This document shows positions 10,699 to 19,504 of a DNA stretch of 41,760 nucleotides, in pieces. Each line of letters begins with the position of its first letter. The first letter of the stretch is position 1. The DNA lies in contig JAHLFS010000017.1 of NCBI GenBank assembly GCA_018883675.1, positions 1-41,760 on the forward strand. Direction: 5' to 3'. Source of the stretch: Candidatus Paralactobacillus gallistercoris (lineage in GTDB: Bacteria > Bacillota > Bacilli > Lactobacillales > Lactobacillaceae). Position numbers and translations under genes: made by a program. The notes beneath the pieces are model-generated. The model searched no databases. It was not told where the DNA came from and saw nothing but the letters and a program-made list of their open reading frames with translations.

Positions 10699-10730
10699 AC
10701 GGAGGTTAATACCAACAAATTAACCACCGT
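10699..10730 (-). promoter_or_regulatory. Terminator-like leader hairpin before yaaA
   Basis: On the minus strand ACGGTGGTTAA and TTAACCTCCGT pair across a 10-base loop, with one internal mismatch, and are followed by five T. It lies inside the predicted 5' untranslated region of the gyrase operon, between the promoter and yaaA, and so looks like an attenuator. Apart from the promoters and this hairpin I see nothing in 10664-10990. Confidence 0.5.
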
Positions 10731-10765
10731 ATTACGCTCATTAAATTAAAATTACTACATATATT

Positions 10766-10794
10766 ATTATAGTCTTTTTTGCCCTAAATAACAA
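10766..10794 (-). promoter_or_regulatory. Promoter of yaaA-recF-gyrB-gyrA
   Basis: On the minus strand, -35 TTGTTA (10789-10794) and a perfect -10 TATAAT (10766-10771) are separated by 17 bases. It gives the gyrase block its own promoter, needed because the block no longer follows dnaN. Confidence 0.75.
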
Positions 10795-10957
10795 TTACTT
10801 CTCAGTAGTAGCACGCCTTTTAACGCTTACTAATTGCAATTAGATAATCTATTTAAAACTTAATAATTTGCTTCAATTATCATTTATTACTATTTAAAAT
10901 TAATCCCTAGTTAAATTATTAAACTGGCTTTTTAGAAATGCCTTAAACCTGTTAAAC

Positions 10958-10963
10958 TATAAT
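10958..10963 (+). promoter_or_regulatory. -10 box for the VTT-domain gene
   Basis: TATAAT lies 27 bases before the ATG, with AAGAGG between them. No convincing -35 box is visible at the expected distance. Confidence 0.45.
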
Positions 10964-10990
10964 CAACAAACTAAAAGAGGATTACCAATT

Positions 10991-11686
10991 ATGAAAAAAA
11001 GAACGATAAAACGGCTTATCATTACCATTAGCATTATTTTAATTATTTTATTGTTAATTGGTTTAGGTTGTGATTACCGGCATCGTTTGCATATTATCTT
11101 TATTCAACCGCATTTTAATCGCCAGGTTCTCATTACTACGCTGCGCCAATATGGCAGTTTGGACATTTTCTTATTATTAGCACTAATGATTTTAATGGAT
11201 GCAGTTCCTGGTTGTCCTAGTTCAGTCATTGGTATTGTTAGTGGCATTTGTTTAGGACGACGTTTGGGTTGTTTAGTTAATCTAGTGGGCATGATTGGAG
11301 GCAATATGCTATCAATGTTGGTCATTCGTCATTTTGGCATTGCCAAATCATCTTCGAAACATAGTAGAATTATTAAAGCCATTATGCACATGCAGCATCC
11401 ACTCGTTGGTTTAGTGATTGGTTATGCTGTTCCTATGATTCCCACCGTCTTTACTAATTATGCGGCAACAAAGCTACATTTAAAATGGCACCAATTATTG
11501 AGCTGCATGGCATTAGGTGCGTTACCATCAGCTTGGCTTTATGCTTGCGGTGGTGATGCCTTTTTACGTGGTAATAATGTCATTGGTACGATTGCCCTAA
11601 TTGCCGTAGTTTTATTAATATTCTTAGTAATTATTATCCATCGTGATCGTAAAAAGCATGCTCAGCAGCAATTATCAAAACAATAA
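10991..11686 (+). CDS. VTT-domain (TVP38/TMEM64-like) membrane protein
   Basis: The 231-residue integral membrane protein has an N-terminal helix (about residues 8-27). A VTT/SNARE-associated-type core follows: a proline-containing segment ALMILMDAVPGCPSSVIGIV, a glycine-rich GMIGGNMLSM stretch, then GYAVPMIPTVFTNYAATKL. It ends in another helix and a basic tail. Bacterial relatives (TVP38/YdjZ, more distantly DedA) are thought to act in lipid movement or membrane homeostasis, but this member's substrate is unknown. Its 3' end overlaps the convergent YdjM-like gene by 12 bases. Confidence 0.75.
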   Translation: MKKRTIKRLIITISIILIILLLIGLGCDYRHRLHIIFIQPHFNRQVLITTLRQYGSLDIFLLLALMILMDAVPGCPSSVIGIVSGICLGRRLGCLVNLVGMIGGNMLSMLVIRHFGIAKSSSKHSRIIKAIMHMQHPLVGLVIGYAVPMIPTVFTNYAATKLHLKWHQLLSCMALGALPSAWLYACGGDAFLRGNNVIGTIALIAVVLLIFLVIIIHRDRKKHAQQQLSKQ

Positions 11687-12163
11687 ATACCACATTATTT
11701 CCCAGAACAAGGCAAATGTGGCTAAAGTAACGATACTTTTTTCAAACCAGCCACCAGTCATATAACCATGATGATGCCCATGCCGATGAGTAAGCGGATA
11801 TAACCATGTTACCCCTTCACTACTTAGTGAATCTTCAATTAGGTGTAACCAATAACCTAAAGCAACGCCCCACCATAATGGTTGGCGTTGACCAAAATGT
11901 AAACATAAAAACGTGATTAATAAAGCTGCCCATAACGTATGGGTAATCGTCCGGTGCTTAAGCATTTTCGCAAAGGGATTAAAGCGTCCCAAAATTGAAT
12001 CTTGCTGATCAATATCAGGTAATAATGCTCCCAACGCAATGCCACCAGCAAACCAAGTAACGCTAGTAAAATCGGTAGTATTTAAAAGTGGCATTAATGA
12101 CGGCCGCGTAGCTAAGGGTAGTAAAAGGGCTTCGCTAACCAGCACATGACTTTTACCTAACAT
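11675..12163 (-). CDS. YdjM/DUF457-family membrane protein
   Basis: The 162-residue membrane protein has the YdjM family pattern of conserved acidic and histidine residues: GKSHVLVSEAL at the start, GALLPDIDQQDSILGR, KHRTITHTLW, GYWLHLIEDSLSSEGVTWLYP, then a histidine-rich HRHGHHHGY near the C-terminus. The family is annotated as putative metal-dependent membrane hydrolases because of these residues; activity is not established for most members. AAGGAG precedes the ATG. The gene converges on and overlaps the VTT gene by 12 bases, with no terminator between them. Confidence 0.8.
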   Translation of the reverse strand: MLGKSHVLVSEALLLPLATRPSLMPLLNTTDFTSVTWFAGGIALGALLPDIDQQDSILGRFNPFAKMLKHRTITHTLWAALLITFLCLHFGQRQPLWWGVALGYWLHLIEDSLSSEGVTWLYPLTHRHGHHHGYMTGGWFEKSIVTLATFALFWEIMWYLLF

Positions 12164-12249
12164 GAAAAAATTCTCCTTAACATCTGTTTTTTTTTAATAA
12201 TTAGATTACAATAAAGCTAGTATTGTTAGTGAAAGAAGGTATCATTGCG

Positions 12250-12516
12250 ATGCAATTAATCAATCGGAATAACGCACCTGTTATGATTCAAAAACGTATG
12301 CGTGAAAATAGTAAATTGCATGCCATCGTTACTACGTGGAAACGCGACCGTAAAATTGAAATTATTAAAAATGGTGGTAAATATTCATTAACTGAAAATG
12401 GTTTTCAACATTTCCAAGCTAGCAAATTAAGTGCTGAAAAATGTATCAGTGTGCTAAAGGATAAGATGAAAGTAGAATTCCCACGTAGTCACCAAGTTTA
12501 CATTGCTTTTAAATAA
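12250..12516 (+). CDS. Small protein of unknown function
   Basis: I do not recognise this 88-residue protein. It begins MQLINRNNAPVMIQKRMREN, is basic and soluble, and contains KWKR-type charged clusters and a C-terminal VEFPRSHQVYIAFK. I start it at the ATG at 12250 because GAAAGAAGG lies about 10 bases upstream; an upstream in-frame start at 12223 would place that ribosome binding site inside the gene. A TACAAT -10-like box lies about 40 bases upstream. It ends at a bidirectional terminator shared with aspD. Good start context and fit to the intergenic space suggest a real gene. Confidence 0.6.
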   Translation: MQLINRNNAPVMIQKRMRENSKLHAIVTTWKRDRKIEIIKNGGKYSLTENGFQHFQASKLSAEKCISVLKDKMKVEFPRSHQVYIAFK

Positions 12517-12552
12517 CATTAAAAACAACTGAAGCTATTTTATATGCAAAAT

Positions 12553-12585
12553 AAAAACGACGCAATTAATAATTGCGTCGTTTTT
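12553..12585. terminator. Bidirectional terminator between the small gene and aspD
   Basis: AAAAACGACGCAATT and AATTGCGTCGTTTTT form a perfect 15-base-pair stem with a three-base loop. The flanking A and T runs let it act on both strands, ending 12250-12516 on plus and aspD on minus. Confidence 0.9.
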
Positions 12586-12626
12586 ATTATTTTTATAAAG
12601 AACTTAACTTCACTAAACAATCATCA

Positions 12627-14222
12627 TTAGTGTTGAAGACTTTGTTGATATTCAGCATAGTAATCTTGTAAAACAGCCAAAATTTTGTCCCCAATGCGTT
12701 GGTAATCATCAAACGTCAAGTTAGCTTCAGAAACCCGCAAACTATCACCATCCGCATCAAAACCGCGGCCATACATTAACACAATGCCAAACTTATCAGC
12801 TAATCTGACTAAAAAGTCTAATGGCGAATAATTATCCTTAAGATAGTTGCGAAAAGCTTCACTATACTTCAACTTAGCTAAACGATAAACATCAATCATC
12901 GCATAATATTTTGAATTATTCTTACTCTTATTAATTGGTAAACCTAAGGCTTCATACAATTTAGCATAGCGATCACTCACAATTTGCCGCGCCGTCAGCA
13001 CATATTGATCAGGCTTACCACGCAAAATTAAGTGCGTCAACGCAAATAAATCGGCTAAAATTTGTTGCGGGGTTGATAAACCTGAAGTGTGATATAACCC
13101 AATGGAACGACTATCAGCTGTCATCCGGTCGATAAACTTCATTTGTGCAGGATTAACCTCAACAATTCCATAACGTTTATTCATTTCTTTTTGATCAGCA
13201 GCTGGTAATTTTTGGATTAAATGATCAAACAAATTATTCTGATTAACAGCAATCATGCCAAGCCGCCAACCAGTTACCCCAAATAACTTTGAAAATGAAT
13301 ATACTAACAAGGTGTTATACGGAACAACACTGTAAACACTTTGAAAATCATCAACAAACGTGCCATAAACATCATCAGTAATAATTAATAAATTAGGATT
13401 TTTCGCTACTGCTCGTTGTAAATGTGCCAGTAATTCTGGCGTTAATGAGCGTGAACCAGGATTACTTGGATTTACTAAGAAAAAGGCCTTAATACTTGGA
13501 TCTTGTAACTTATCTAATTCTTCGCCCTTTAATTCCCAGTTACGTGATTCTTCAGCACTTAAATGTAATTCAACTAAATCATAATCATTTAATATCGGAA
13601 TTTCTAAATACGGTGTGAAAATAGGCGTATTAATTGCGATTTTATCACCCGGGTTAAGAATATGATTTTCTTTCAACGAGTTAAAAATATACACAATCGC
13701 CGCCGTGCCACCTTCAGTTAAGAATAAGTTAGTTTGATCAGCCAGCGGTTTATTTTGATACAAAATTTCTTGCAAATAGCGGTTAAGAATTTTTTCCGTA
13801 TATGGTAAAACCCGACTGGGCGTTGGATAGGTATTACCAATTACCCCGTTCGTGAATTCAGCCACTACCTCATCAAGATCAAAGTGCAAATCATGATGTA
13901 AGTAAGTGAATGCATCAATTAAAAAACGATCAATTTCATTATCATCTGGATCTAAAAAAGCCTGTAAACGATTAGCAATGCCTTTTTTATCAATATAACC
14001 AGCTAAATCCCCATGATCAATAGTTCGTTTGGATTCTTTTACGCCGAATTCAATTAATCGCGCTTGTGCTAAGCGTCCTTTCGTATTAATCCAGTTAGGA
14101 TTGCCACGCCCTGCATCAAGCAACTGCGCATGTTGTTTATTATGCTGTGCAATAGCGATCATTTCTTCGCTAATTTCAAATGCACTAATCCGAGCTAGTG
14201 CTTTTTCTTCAGCTGCATCCAT
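12627..14222 (-). CDS. aspD: Aspartate 4-decarboxylase (bifunctional aspartate aminotransferase)
   Basis: This PLP enzyme converts L-aspartate to L-alanine and CO2 (EC 4.1.1.12), with aminotransferase side activity. Its 531 residues fit the AspD group, which is longer than ordinary class I aminotransferases. Visible features are a substrate-domain segment TEGGTAAIVYIFNSL, FLVNPSNPGSRSLTPE, the DDVYGTF strand and SFSKLFGVTGWRLGM, whose lysine forms the PLP Schiff base. The C-terminus contains YGRGFDADGDSLRVSEANL. The decarboxylation consumes a proton, so with an aspartate/alanine exchanger it yields proton-motive force; no AspT-like gene is present here. GGAGG precedes the ATG. It follows arcD but is separated by a terminator. 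Confidence 0.9.
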   Translation of the reverse strand: MDAAEEKALARISAFEISEEMIAIAQHNKQHAQLLDAGRGNPNWINTKGRLAQARLIEFGVKESKRTIDHGDLAGYIDKKGIANRLQAFLDPDDNEIDRFLIDAFTYLHHDLHFDLDEVVAEFTNGVIGNTYPTPSRVLPYTEKILNRYLQEILYQNKPLADQTNLFLTEGGTAAIVYIFNSLKENHILNPGDKIAINTPIFTPYLEIPILNDYDLVELHLSAEESRNWELKGEELDKLQDPSIKAFFLVNPSNPGSRSLTPELLAHLQRAVAKNPNLLIITDDVYGTFVDDFQSVYSVVPYNTLLVYSFSKLFGVTGWRLGMIAVNQNNLFDHLIQKLPAADQKEMNKRYGIVEVNPAQMKFIDRMTADSRSIGLYHTSGLSTPQQILADLFALTHLILRGKPDQYVLTARQIVSDRYAKLYEALGLPINKSKNNSKYYAMIDVYRLAKLKYSEAFRNYLKDNYSPLDFLVRLADKFGIVLMYGRGFDADGDSLRVSEANLTFDDYQRIGDKILAVLQDYYAEYQQSLQH

Positions 14223-14310
14223 AGTAATATTCCTCCAAATGTTTCTATTCTTTTATATTGTAGCGCAATTTATTAACGAACATCGCTAAAATGAATTCAT
14301 TAAGGCATAC

Positions 14311-14341
14311 AAAAAAGCGGATAGCTTTAGCTATCCGCTTT
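14311..14341 (-). terminator. Terminator after arcD
   Basis: AAGCGGATAGC / GCTATCCGCTT, an 11-base-pair perfect stem with a four-base loop and six T on the minus strand. It separates arcC-arcD from aspD. Confidence 0.9.
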
Positions 14342-14359
14342 AATAATCATTATTCAATA

Positions 14360-15808
14360 TTATGAACCACTGATTGTAACTTTATGCATAATTAACAATG
14401 CAATAGCAATGATACCAACTACTACGAAGAAGATAGCCCAGCATAATTCGATTGGACCAAATACTTTCTTAGCATGGTTATCATGCTTTTGTAAGTAGAT
14501 GTACAATGGTACGCCTACACCGAACAAGATTGTTAATAACAATAAGTTAGTGTAACCAGCAGCGTATACTAACCAAACTGTGTATACACTAGCAATAATA
14601 CCAATGATGATATTACCAGTCCGTCCTGGTGTACCAGCAGGTTCTTGCATTGAGAACTTCAATTGATAGAATGCAGAGAACATGTATGGAATCAAGATGG
14701 CAGCTGTTGAAATTGTGTAGAATAATTGGTAAGCAGATGATGTTACCAAGAATGTTAAGATAAACAATTCAGTAGCTGCATTAGTAATAATCAATGATGT
14801 TACTGGTGCATGATGTTTGTTTTCCTTAGCAAAGAACTTAGGGAAAGTACCAGTTTTAGCTGCTTCGTATGGTACTTGAGCGGCAAACATTGTCCATGAT
14901 AACCAAGCTCCAGCAACGGAGATGATTAAGCCTAAGTTAACAACGATAGCGCCCCATTTACCAACAACATGTTCTAACAATGCAGCCATAGCTGGTTGTG
15001 ATAAGCTAGCAACTTGTGCACGCCGCATAACACCTAATGAAAGCAATGTTACTAACATGTAGATTAAGATAACAGTAACAATACCTAAAACAGTAGCAGT
15101 ACCAATATCCTTACGACGTTTTGCACGACCTGAGAAAACAACGGCCCCTTCAACACCGATGAATACCCATACTGTTACAAGCATGGTACCACGAACTTGT
15201 TTCATAACATCAGCAAATGCAAAATGACCACTTGGTGTCATCCAGAAACCTGATGTAAAGACGTTTAATTTGAAAGCGACGATCATTACAACGATGAACA
15301 AGAACAATGGTACTAACTTAGCAATAGTAACAATGGTGTTAATGAATGATGCTGATTCTGCCCCGTGAAGGAGTAAGAAATGGCATCCCCATAAAATAAT
15401 TGATGCAACGATGATTGACCAAATATTTTGACCATTGCCGAAGATTGGTAAGAAGTAACCAACTGAACTCATAAGTAATGTTGCGTAACCAACGTCACCT
15501 AACCAAGCTGATGCCCAGTAACCCCATGCAGAGTTAAAGCCCCAGTACTTACCAAAACCTTCTTCAGCGTAACTATAAATACCGGCATCAAGATCTTGAC
15601 GTTTCATTGATAAGTTTTTAAAACTTAAAGCCAAGAAAATCATACCGATACCAGCGATAATCCAACCAATAAGGATAGCGCCGGCGCCGGCTGGTACTCC
15701 AGCCATGTTTTGCATTAAGTCGAAAACCCCACCACCGATAATTGAACCGATGACTAACATGGTTAATTCAATGAGGTTTAACTTTCCAGCTGACTTTTCT
15801 TCACTCAT
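14360..15808 (-). CDS. arcD: Arginine/ornithine antiporter ArcD (APC family)
   Basis: ArcD exchanges extracellular arginine for intracellular ornithine, so the deiminase pathway runs without energy cost for uptake. The 482-residue protein has about 12-13 membrane helices. It shows the basic amino acid/polyamine antiporter hallmarks: the first-helix motif GSIIGGGVFDLMQNMAG, the ALSFKNLS loop, VWVFIGVEGAVVFSGRAKRR in helix 6, and SWTMFAAQVPYEAAKTGTFP. AGAGGGG precedes the ATG. It sits just downstream of arcC, which supports arginine/ornithine over other basic substrates. The substrate is inferred from family and context. Confidence 0.88.
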   Translation of the reverse strand: MSEEKSAGKLNLIELTMLVIGSIIGGGVFDLMQNMAGVPAGAGAILIGWIIAGIGMIFLALSFKNLSMKRQDLDAGIYSYAEEGFGKYWGFNSAWGYWASAWLGDVGYATLLMSSVGYFLPIFGNGQNIWSIIVASIILWGCHFLLLHGAESASFINTIVTIAKLVPLFLFIVVMIVAFKLNVFTSGFWMTPSGHFAFADVMKQVRGTMLVTVWVFIGVEGAVVFSGRAKRRKDIGTATVLGIVTVILIYMLVTLLSLGVMRRAQVASLSQPAMAALLEHVVGKWGAIVVNLGLIISVAGAWLSWTMFAAQVPYEAAKTGTFPKFFAKENKHHAPVTSLIITNAATELFILTFLVTSSAYQLFYTISTAAILIPYMFSAFYQLKFSMQEPAGTPGRTGNIIIGIIASVYTVWLVYAAGYTNLLLLTILFGVGVPLYIYLQKHDNHAKKVFGPIELCWAIFFVVVGIIAIALLIMHKVTISGS

Positions 15809-15867
15809 GCTGTTTCGCCCCTCTATATTAATTTTTAACTATTAACCGAATAACAAATATAATAGCG

Positions 15868-15928
15868 TTGTTTGAATCAAACTAATGATTCAAACAAAAT
15901 ATGTAAGAACTGCCTTTGACGACAGTTC
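15868..15928 (-). repeat. Two hairpins between arcC and arcD
   Basis: A perfect 12-base inverted repeat TTGTTTGAATCA / TGATTCAAACAA (15868-15879, 15886-15897) lies beside a weaker GAACTG / CAGTTC stem (15907-15912, 15923-15928). Neither is followed by a good T run. They probably stabilise or process the arcC-arcD message rather than end it. Confidence 0.5.
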
Positions 15929-15947
15929 CCATGATTAGATACTAAAA

Positions 15948-16892
15948 TTAGTCTTTAGTAATGATAGTACCTGCACCTTCACTTAAGAACTTATCAACGT
16001 TTTCAAGTGATGTGATAACTGCTTTACCATTTGGTTTGTTTTCAACAAAGTTGATAGCAGCTTGTACTTTTGGTAACATTGAACCTTTTGCAAATTCGCC
16101 TGATTCGATGTATGGCTTCAAATCTGCAACAGTTACATGTTCCAATTTCTTTTGATCTGGTTTGTTGAAGTGTACGTATACATTGTCAACAGCTGTTAAG
16201 ATGATTAACATATCAGCATCGATTAATTCAGCTAATTTTGATGAAGCTGAGTCTTTATCGATAACGGCTTCACGACCAACTAAACGGTTACCATCTTTAA
16301 CAACTGGCACACCGCCGCCGCCGCAAGCTACAGGAATTACACCAGCATCTAACATAGCGTTAACAACTTTGTATTCCTTAACGCCGGTTGGTTTTGGTGA
16401 TGGAACAACACGACGATAGCCACGACCAGCATCTTCAACATACTTGAAGTCTGGATGTTCGCTTTGTTTTTGTTCCATTTCTTCTTTTGTATAGAATGGA
16501 CCAACTGGTTTAGTAGGTTCTTCAAATGCATGGTCATTAGCGTCTACTTCAACTTGTGTTACGATTGTTGCAACATCTTTGTTGATACCGTGGTTTGCTA
16601 ATGCTTCATCCAAAGCGTTTTCTAACCAGTAACCAATACTACCTTGAGTCATAGCAACTGCTGTGTCTAAAGGCATTGCTGGGTTCTTAGGTGTTGAACC
16701 AGCTTCTTGTTGTAACAACAAGTTACCAACTTGTGGGCCATTGCCGTGAGCGATAACTAATTGGTCACCGTTTTCGACAAAGCTTACTAAAAATTCAGCA
16801 GTTTTACGCAATGCTGCCATTTGAGCAGCTGCAGATGGATCATCTGTTAAGATTGCGTTACCGCCTAAAGCAACTACAATTTTCTTTCCCAT
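15948..16892 (-). CDS. arcC: Carbamate kinase
   Basis: ArcC transfers phosphate from carbamoyl phosphate to ADP, giving ATP, CO2 and NH3; this is the ATP-yielding step of the arginine deiminase pathway. The 314-residue protein has the amino-acid-kinase fold: KKIVVALGGNAIL at the start, VIAHGNGPQVGNLLLQQE, then PVACGGGGVPVV and VIDKDSASSKLAEL, then FAKGSMLPKVQAAI near the end. Length is typical. It has its own extended -10 promoter upstream and is separated from arcB by a terminator, so arcC-arcD may form a second unit. Confidence 0.97.
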   Translation of the reverse strand: MGKKIVVALGGNAILTDDPSAAAQMAALRKTAEFLVSFVENGDQLVIAHGNGPQVGNLLLQQEAGSTPKNPAMPLDTAVAMTQGSIGYWLENALDEALANHGINKDVATIVTQVEVDANDHAFEEPTKPVGPFYTKEEMEQKQSEHPDFKYVEDAGRGYRRVVPSPKPTGVKEYKVVNAMLDAGVIPVACGGGGVPVVKDGNRLVGREAVIDKDSASSKLAELIDADMLIILTAVDNVYVHFNKPDQKKLEHVTVADLKPYIESGEFAKGSMLPKVQAAINFVENKPNGKAVITSLENVDKFLSEGAGTIITKD

Positions 16893-16919
16893 TGTATGTG
16901 CCCCTTCCTAAAATATTTG

Positions 16920-16942
16920 TTAACTTTATTAAATAAAGTTAA
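16920..16942 (-). promoter_or_regulatory. Palindrome in the arcC leader
   Basis: TTAACTTTAT and ATAAAGTTAA form a perfect 10-base inverted repeat around TAA, between the arcC promoter and its ribosome binding site. With no T run after it, it is a possible repressor site or stabilising hairpin rather than a terminator. Confidence 0.4.
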
Positions 16943-16956
16943 AACTAACCTTTATC

Positions 16957-16965
16957 AGTATAGCA
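16957..16965 (-). promoter_or_regulatory. Extended -10 promoter of arcC
   Basis: TGCTATACT on the minus strand is an extended -10 element. No good -35 box is visible, which is common for such promoters. Confidence 0.45.
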
Positions 16966-17021
16966 TATTTAACCGCTTACTCCTAGAGTAAATCAAGGTT
17001 TTTAATGTAAATTTTTTATAT

Positions 17022-17055
17022 AAAAAAAAGCAGGTACACATTGTGTACCTGCTTT
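17022..17055 (-). terminator. Terminator after arcB
   Basis: AGCAGGTACACA / TGTGTACCTGCT, a 12-base-pair stem followed by eight or more T on the minus strand. It should strongly limit read-through from arcA-arcB into arcC. Confidence 0.88.
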
Positions 17056-17096
17056 AATTATGCGCTTATCGCACTATCAACTAATCCATTTGAAGA

Positions 17097-18128
17097 TTAA
17101 ACTTCAGGAATGAATAAGTTACCGTTTGTTGCGGCCATGATAGCTTTGATTGAGTGCATACGGTTTTCAGCTTCTACGAATTGCCATGCATACTTGGAGC
17201 GGAATACTTCGTCAGTAACTTCCATGCACTTCAAGCCGTACTTTTCGTATACGTCTTTACCATATTTAGTGTTTGTGTCGTGGAATGCTGGTAAGCAGTC
17301 CATGAAGATAAGTTCGTCATCTGGTGTGCCAGTTGCTTTCATCATGTCCATGTTGATTTGGTATGGTTTCAACAAGTTGACACGTTCTTCCCAGTTTGAT
17401 TCACCCATTGATACCCAAACGTCACCGTAGATAACGTTTGAATCCTTAACACCTTCGTTGATGTCGTCAGTGATTGTGTAGTGTGCGCCTGATTCTGCAC
17501 ATGCCTTGTCAGCCATGTCAGTAATTTCTTTACCTGGGAATAATTCCTTAGGTGATAATAAGCGTACATTGATACCAACGATTGAGCCTGCTACTAACAA
17601 GCTGTTAGCCATATTGTTACGGCCATCACCAACGTATGTTAAGTTGATACCCTTCAAATGACCGAATTTTTCTTTGATTGTCATGAAGTCAGCGATCATT
17701 TGTGTTGGGTGCCACATATCACTTAAGCCGTTCCATACTGGTACGCCAGCATGTTTTGCTAAGTTTTCTACATCGCTTTGTGCGAAGCCACGGTATTCGA
17801 TACCATCGAAGAAGTTACCTAATACGATAGCTGTATCTTCAATCGATTCCTTGTTACCTAATTGCATATCTGCTGGGCTCATGAATTCTGCGCTTGCGCC
17901 TAAGTCATGTGCTGCTACAACAAAGGATGAACGTGTACGTGTTGATGTCTTTTCAAACAACAATGCGATGTTTTGACCTTCCATGTAGTGATGTGGAATG
18001 TGATGATGCTTTAAGTACTTCAAGTGTTCACCGAAGTCTACTAAGTAGTTGATTTCATCAGCTGTGAAATCTTTCATAGCAAGTAAGCTACGACCTTGGA
18101 AATGTGATGCGTAACCTTTCTTTTCCAT
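17097..18128 (-). CDS. arcB: Ornithine carbamoyltransferase (catabolic)
   Basis: ArcB splits citrulline with phosphate into ornithine and carbamoyl phosphate. The 343-residue protein shows the carbamoyl-phosphate site STRTR at residues 62-66, HPTQ at 140-143, the ornithine loop DVWVSMGE ending near residue 243, and the DCLPAFHD segment at 277-284 with the active-site cysteine at 278. Most family members read HCLP here, so Asp277 is unusual. It lies 43 bases after arcA in the same operon, with AGAGG upstream of the start, and is followed by a strong terminator. Confidence 0.97.
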   Translation of the reverse strand: MEKKGYASHFQGRSLLAMKDFTADEINYLVDFGEHLKYLKHHHIPHHYMEGQNIALLFEKTSTRTRSSFVVAAHDLGASAEFMSPADMQLGNKESIEDTAIVLGNFFDGIEYRGFAQSDVENLAKHAGVPVWNGLSDMWHPTQMIADFMTIKEKFGHLKGINLTYVGDGRNNMANSLLVAGSIVGINVRLLSPKELFPGKEITDMADKACAESGAHYTITDDINEGVKDSNVIYGDVWVSMGESNWEERVNLLKPYQINMDMMKATGTPDDELIFMDCLPAFHDTNTKYGKDVYEKYGLKCMEVTDEVFRSKYAWQFVEAENRMHSIKAIMAATNGNLFIPEV

Positions 18129-18171
18129 GTATGCTATACCTCTTTCAAATATTTTGAAGTTTTTGATCTAA

Positions 18172-19401
18172 TTAAAGATCTTCACGAACAAGTGGGCAGG
18201 ACATGCAACGTGGGCCGCCACGACCGCGTGATAATTCACTTGAAAGTACTTCAAGAACTTTCAAGCCATGTTTACGTAATGCTTCGTTAGAAACATAGTT
18301 ACGGTTGTATGTTACTACAACGCCTGGAGCGATTGCTAATGTGTTTGAACCATCGTTCCATTGTTCACGACCAGCAATGATAGGATCACCGTTACCAGTT
18401 GGGATTAAGTCTAATTCGCTTAAGCCTAATTCCTTCTTCAATACAGCTTGTAAATCATGGTTGTATTCTACGCTGAAGCCTTCTTCATTGTCAGCTGGGT
18501 GTAATGTCCAAGTATCAATCTTGCCACCTTCGCCCAAGATACCTGGGTGAACAGTGAATTGATCCTTGTTAACCATTGTAAATACAGTATCTAAGTGCAT
18601 CATAGCATGGTTATGTGGAATATGAACAGCGATAATTGTGTCGTAGTTGCTGTCCTTGAATAAGCTACGAGCTACATCTTGGATAGCTTCGGCAGATGTA
18701 CGTTGTGATACACCGATAGCCATTACGTGATCGCTAAGGACTAATTCGTCCCCACCTTCGATACGTGTTGTGTGGTTACGATCGCGCCATACATGTAAAC
18801 CTTTGTTTGCGAAACGTGGGTGGTATTTAACGATCATATCCATGAATAATGATTCACGTGTACGAGCTGCAAAAGTCATATGGTTGATTGTTAAACCATC
18901 GCCGATTGAAGCTTGTGGATCACGTGTGAAGTATACGTTAGGCATTGGATCCATGTAGAATGGATAATCCTTGTCTTCAGCAACACTTACTAAATCCTTA
19001 GGAGTGAAGTCTACTTCGTTTTTACGTACCCCAGCAATAATCTTGTTAACCATTGCTTGTGTATCCATGCTCATTAAGTATTCCTTTAATGCGTCATGGG
19101 TTGTACCTGCTGCATAGCCGGATTCTGCTAATTCTTGTTCAACAAAACTATCCTTGACTTTGCCAGCATCAATTGCTTCTGCTAATAATTTTTCAACATA
19201 GAGTACTTCTACTCCGTTGTCGCGTAAAGTATCAGCAAAGTAATCGTGTTCCTTTTGAGCAACTGGTAAATATGGAATATCATCGACTAACATACGTTGC
19301 ATCATGTCAGGTGTGAAGTTTTCAACTTCTTCGCCAGGACGGTGTAACATAACAGTCTTTAATTTACCAATTTCTGAAGTAACATGAATTGGTGATGTCA
19401 T
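18172..19401 (-). CDS. arcA: Arginine deiminase
   Basis: ArcA hydrolyses arginine to citrulline and ammonia, the first step of the deiminase pathway, which raises pH and feeds ATP synthesis. The 409-residue protein has the guanidino-modifying fold: [20 protein letters not shown] at the start, [31 protein letters not shown] with the catalytic histidine, and the nucleophile Cys399 in [11 protein letters not shown]. Two ATGs are possible. The second, at 19401, is 8 bases from AGGAGG, while the first at 19407 is only about 2 bases away, so I use 19401. It is the first gene of arcA-arcB. Confidence 0.97.
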   Translation of the reverse strand: MTSPIHVTSEIGKLKTVMLHRPGEEVENFTPDMMQRMLVDDIPYLPVAQKEHDYFADTLRDNGVEVLYVEKLLAEAIDAGKVKDSFVEQELAESGYAAGTTHDALKEYLMSMDTQAMVNKIIAGVRKNEVDFTPKDLVSVAEDKDYPFYMDPMPNVYFTRDPQASIGDGLTINHMTFAARTRESLFMDMIVKYHPRFANKGLHVWRDRNHTTRIEGGDELVLSDHVMAIGVSQRTSAEAIQDVARSLFKDSNYDTIIAVHIPHNHAMMHLDTVFTMVNKDQFTVHPGILGEGGKIDTWTLHPADNEEGFSVEYNHDLQAVLKKELGLSELDLIPTGNGDPIIAGREQWNDGSNTLAIAPGVVVTYNRNYVSNEALRKHGLKVLEVLSSELSRGRGGPRCMSCPLVREDL

Positions 19402-19432
19402 TGTCATAACCTCCTTTTCAACTTACAAGTGC

Positions 19433-19461
19433 ATTATATAATCATTATTTTGTGTATGCAA
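19433..19461 (-). promoter_or_regulatory. Promoter of arcA-arcB
   Basis: On the minus strand, -35 TTGCAT (19456-19461) and a perfect -10 TATAAT (19433-19438) are spaced by 17 bases. AGGAGG follows before the arcA start. Confidence 0.85.
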
Positions 19462-19470
19462 CCGTTTACT
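19456..19470 (-). promoter_or_regulatory. cre site over the arcA -35 box
   Basis: Read on plus, ATGCAACCGTTTACT fits the Gram-positive cre consensus WTGNAANCGNWNNCW at every defined position. It overlaps the -35 box of arcA, so CcpA bound here would be expected to block RNA polymerase when preferred sugars are present. Glucose repression of arc operons by CcpA is well known in lactic acid bacteria; the effect here is inferred. Confidence 0.65.
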
Positions 19471-19504
19471 TGCATTTTTTTAACGTTTTTTACATGCAAA
19501 AAAA

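Noticed and set aside
14360-15808. Aspartate/alanine exchanger AspT, because it adjoins aspD
   Set aside because: The protein is an APC-type antiporter with ArcD signatures; AspT belongs to a different family, and a terminator separates it from aspD.
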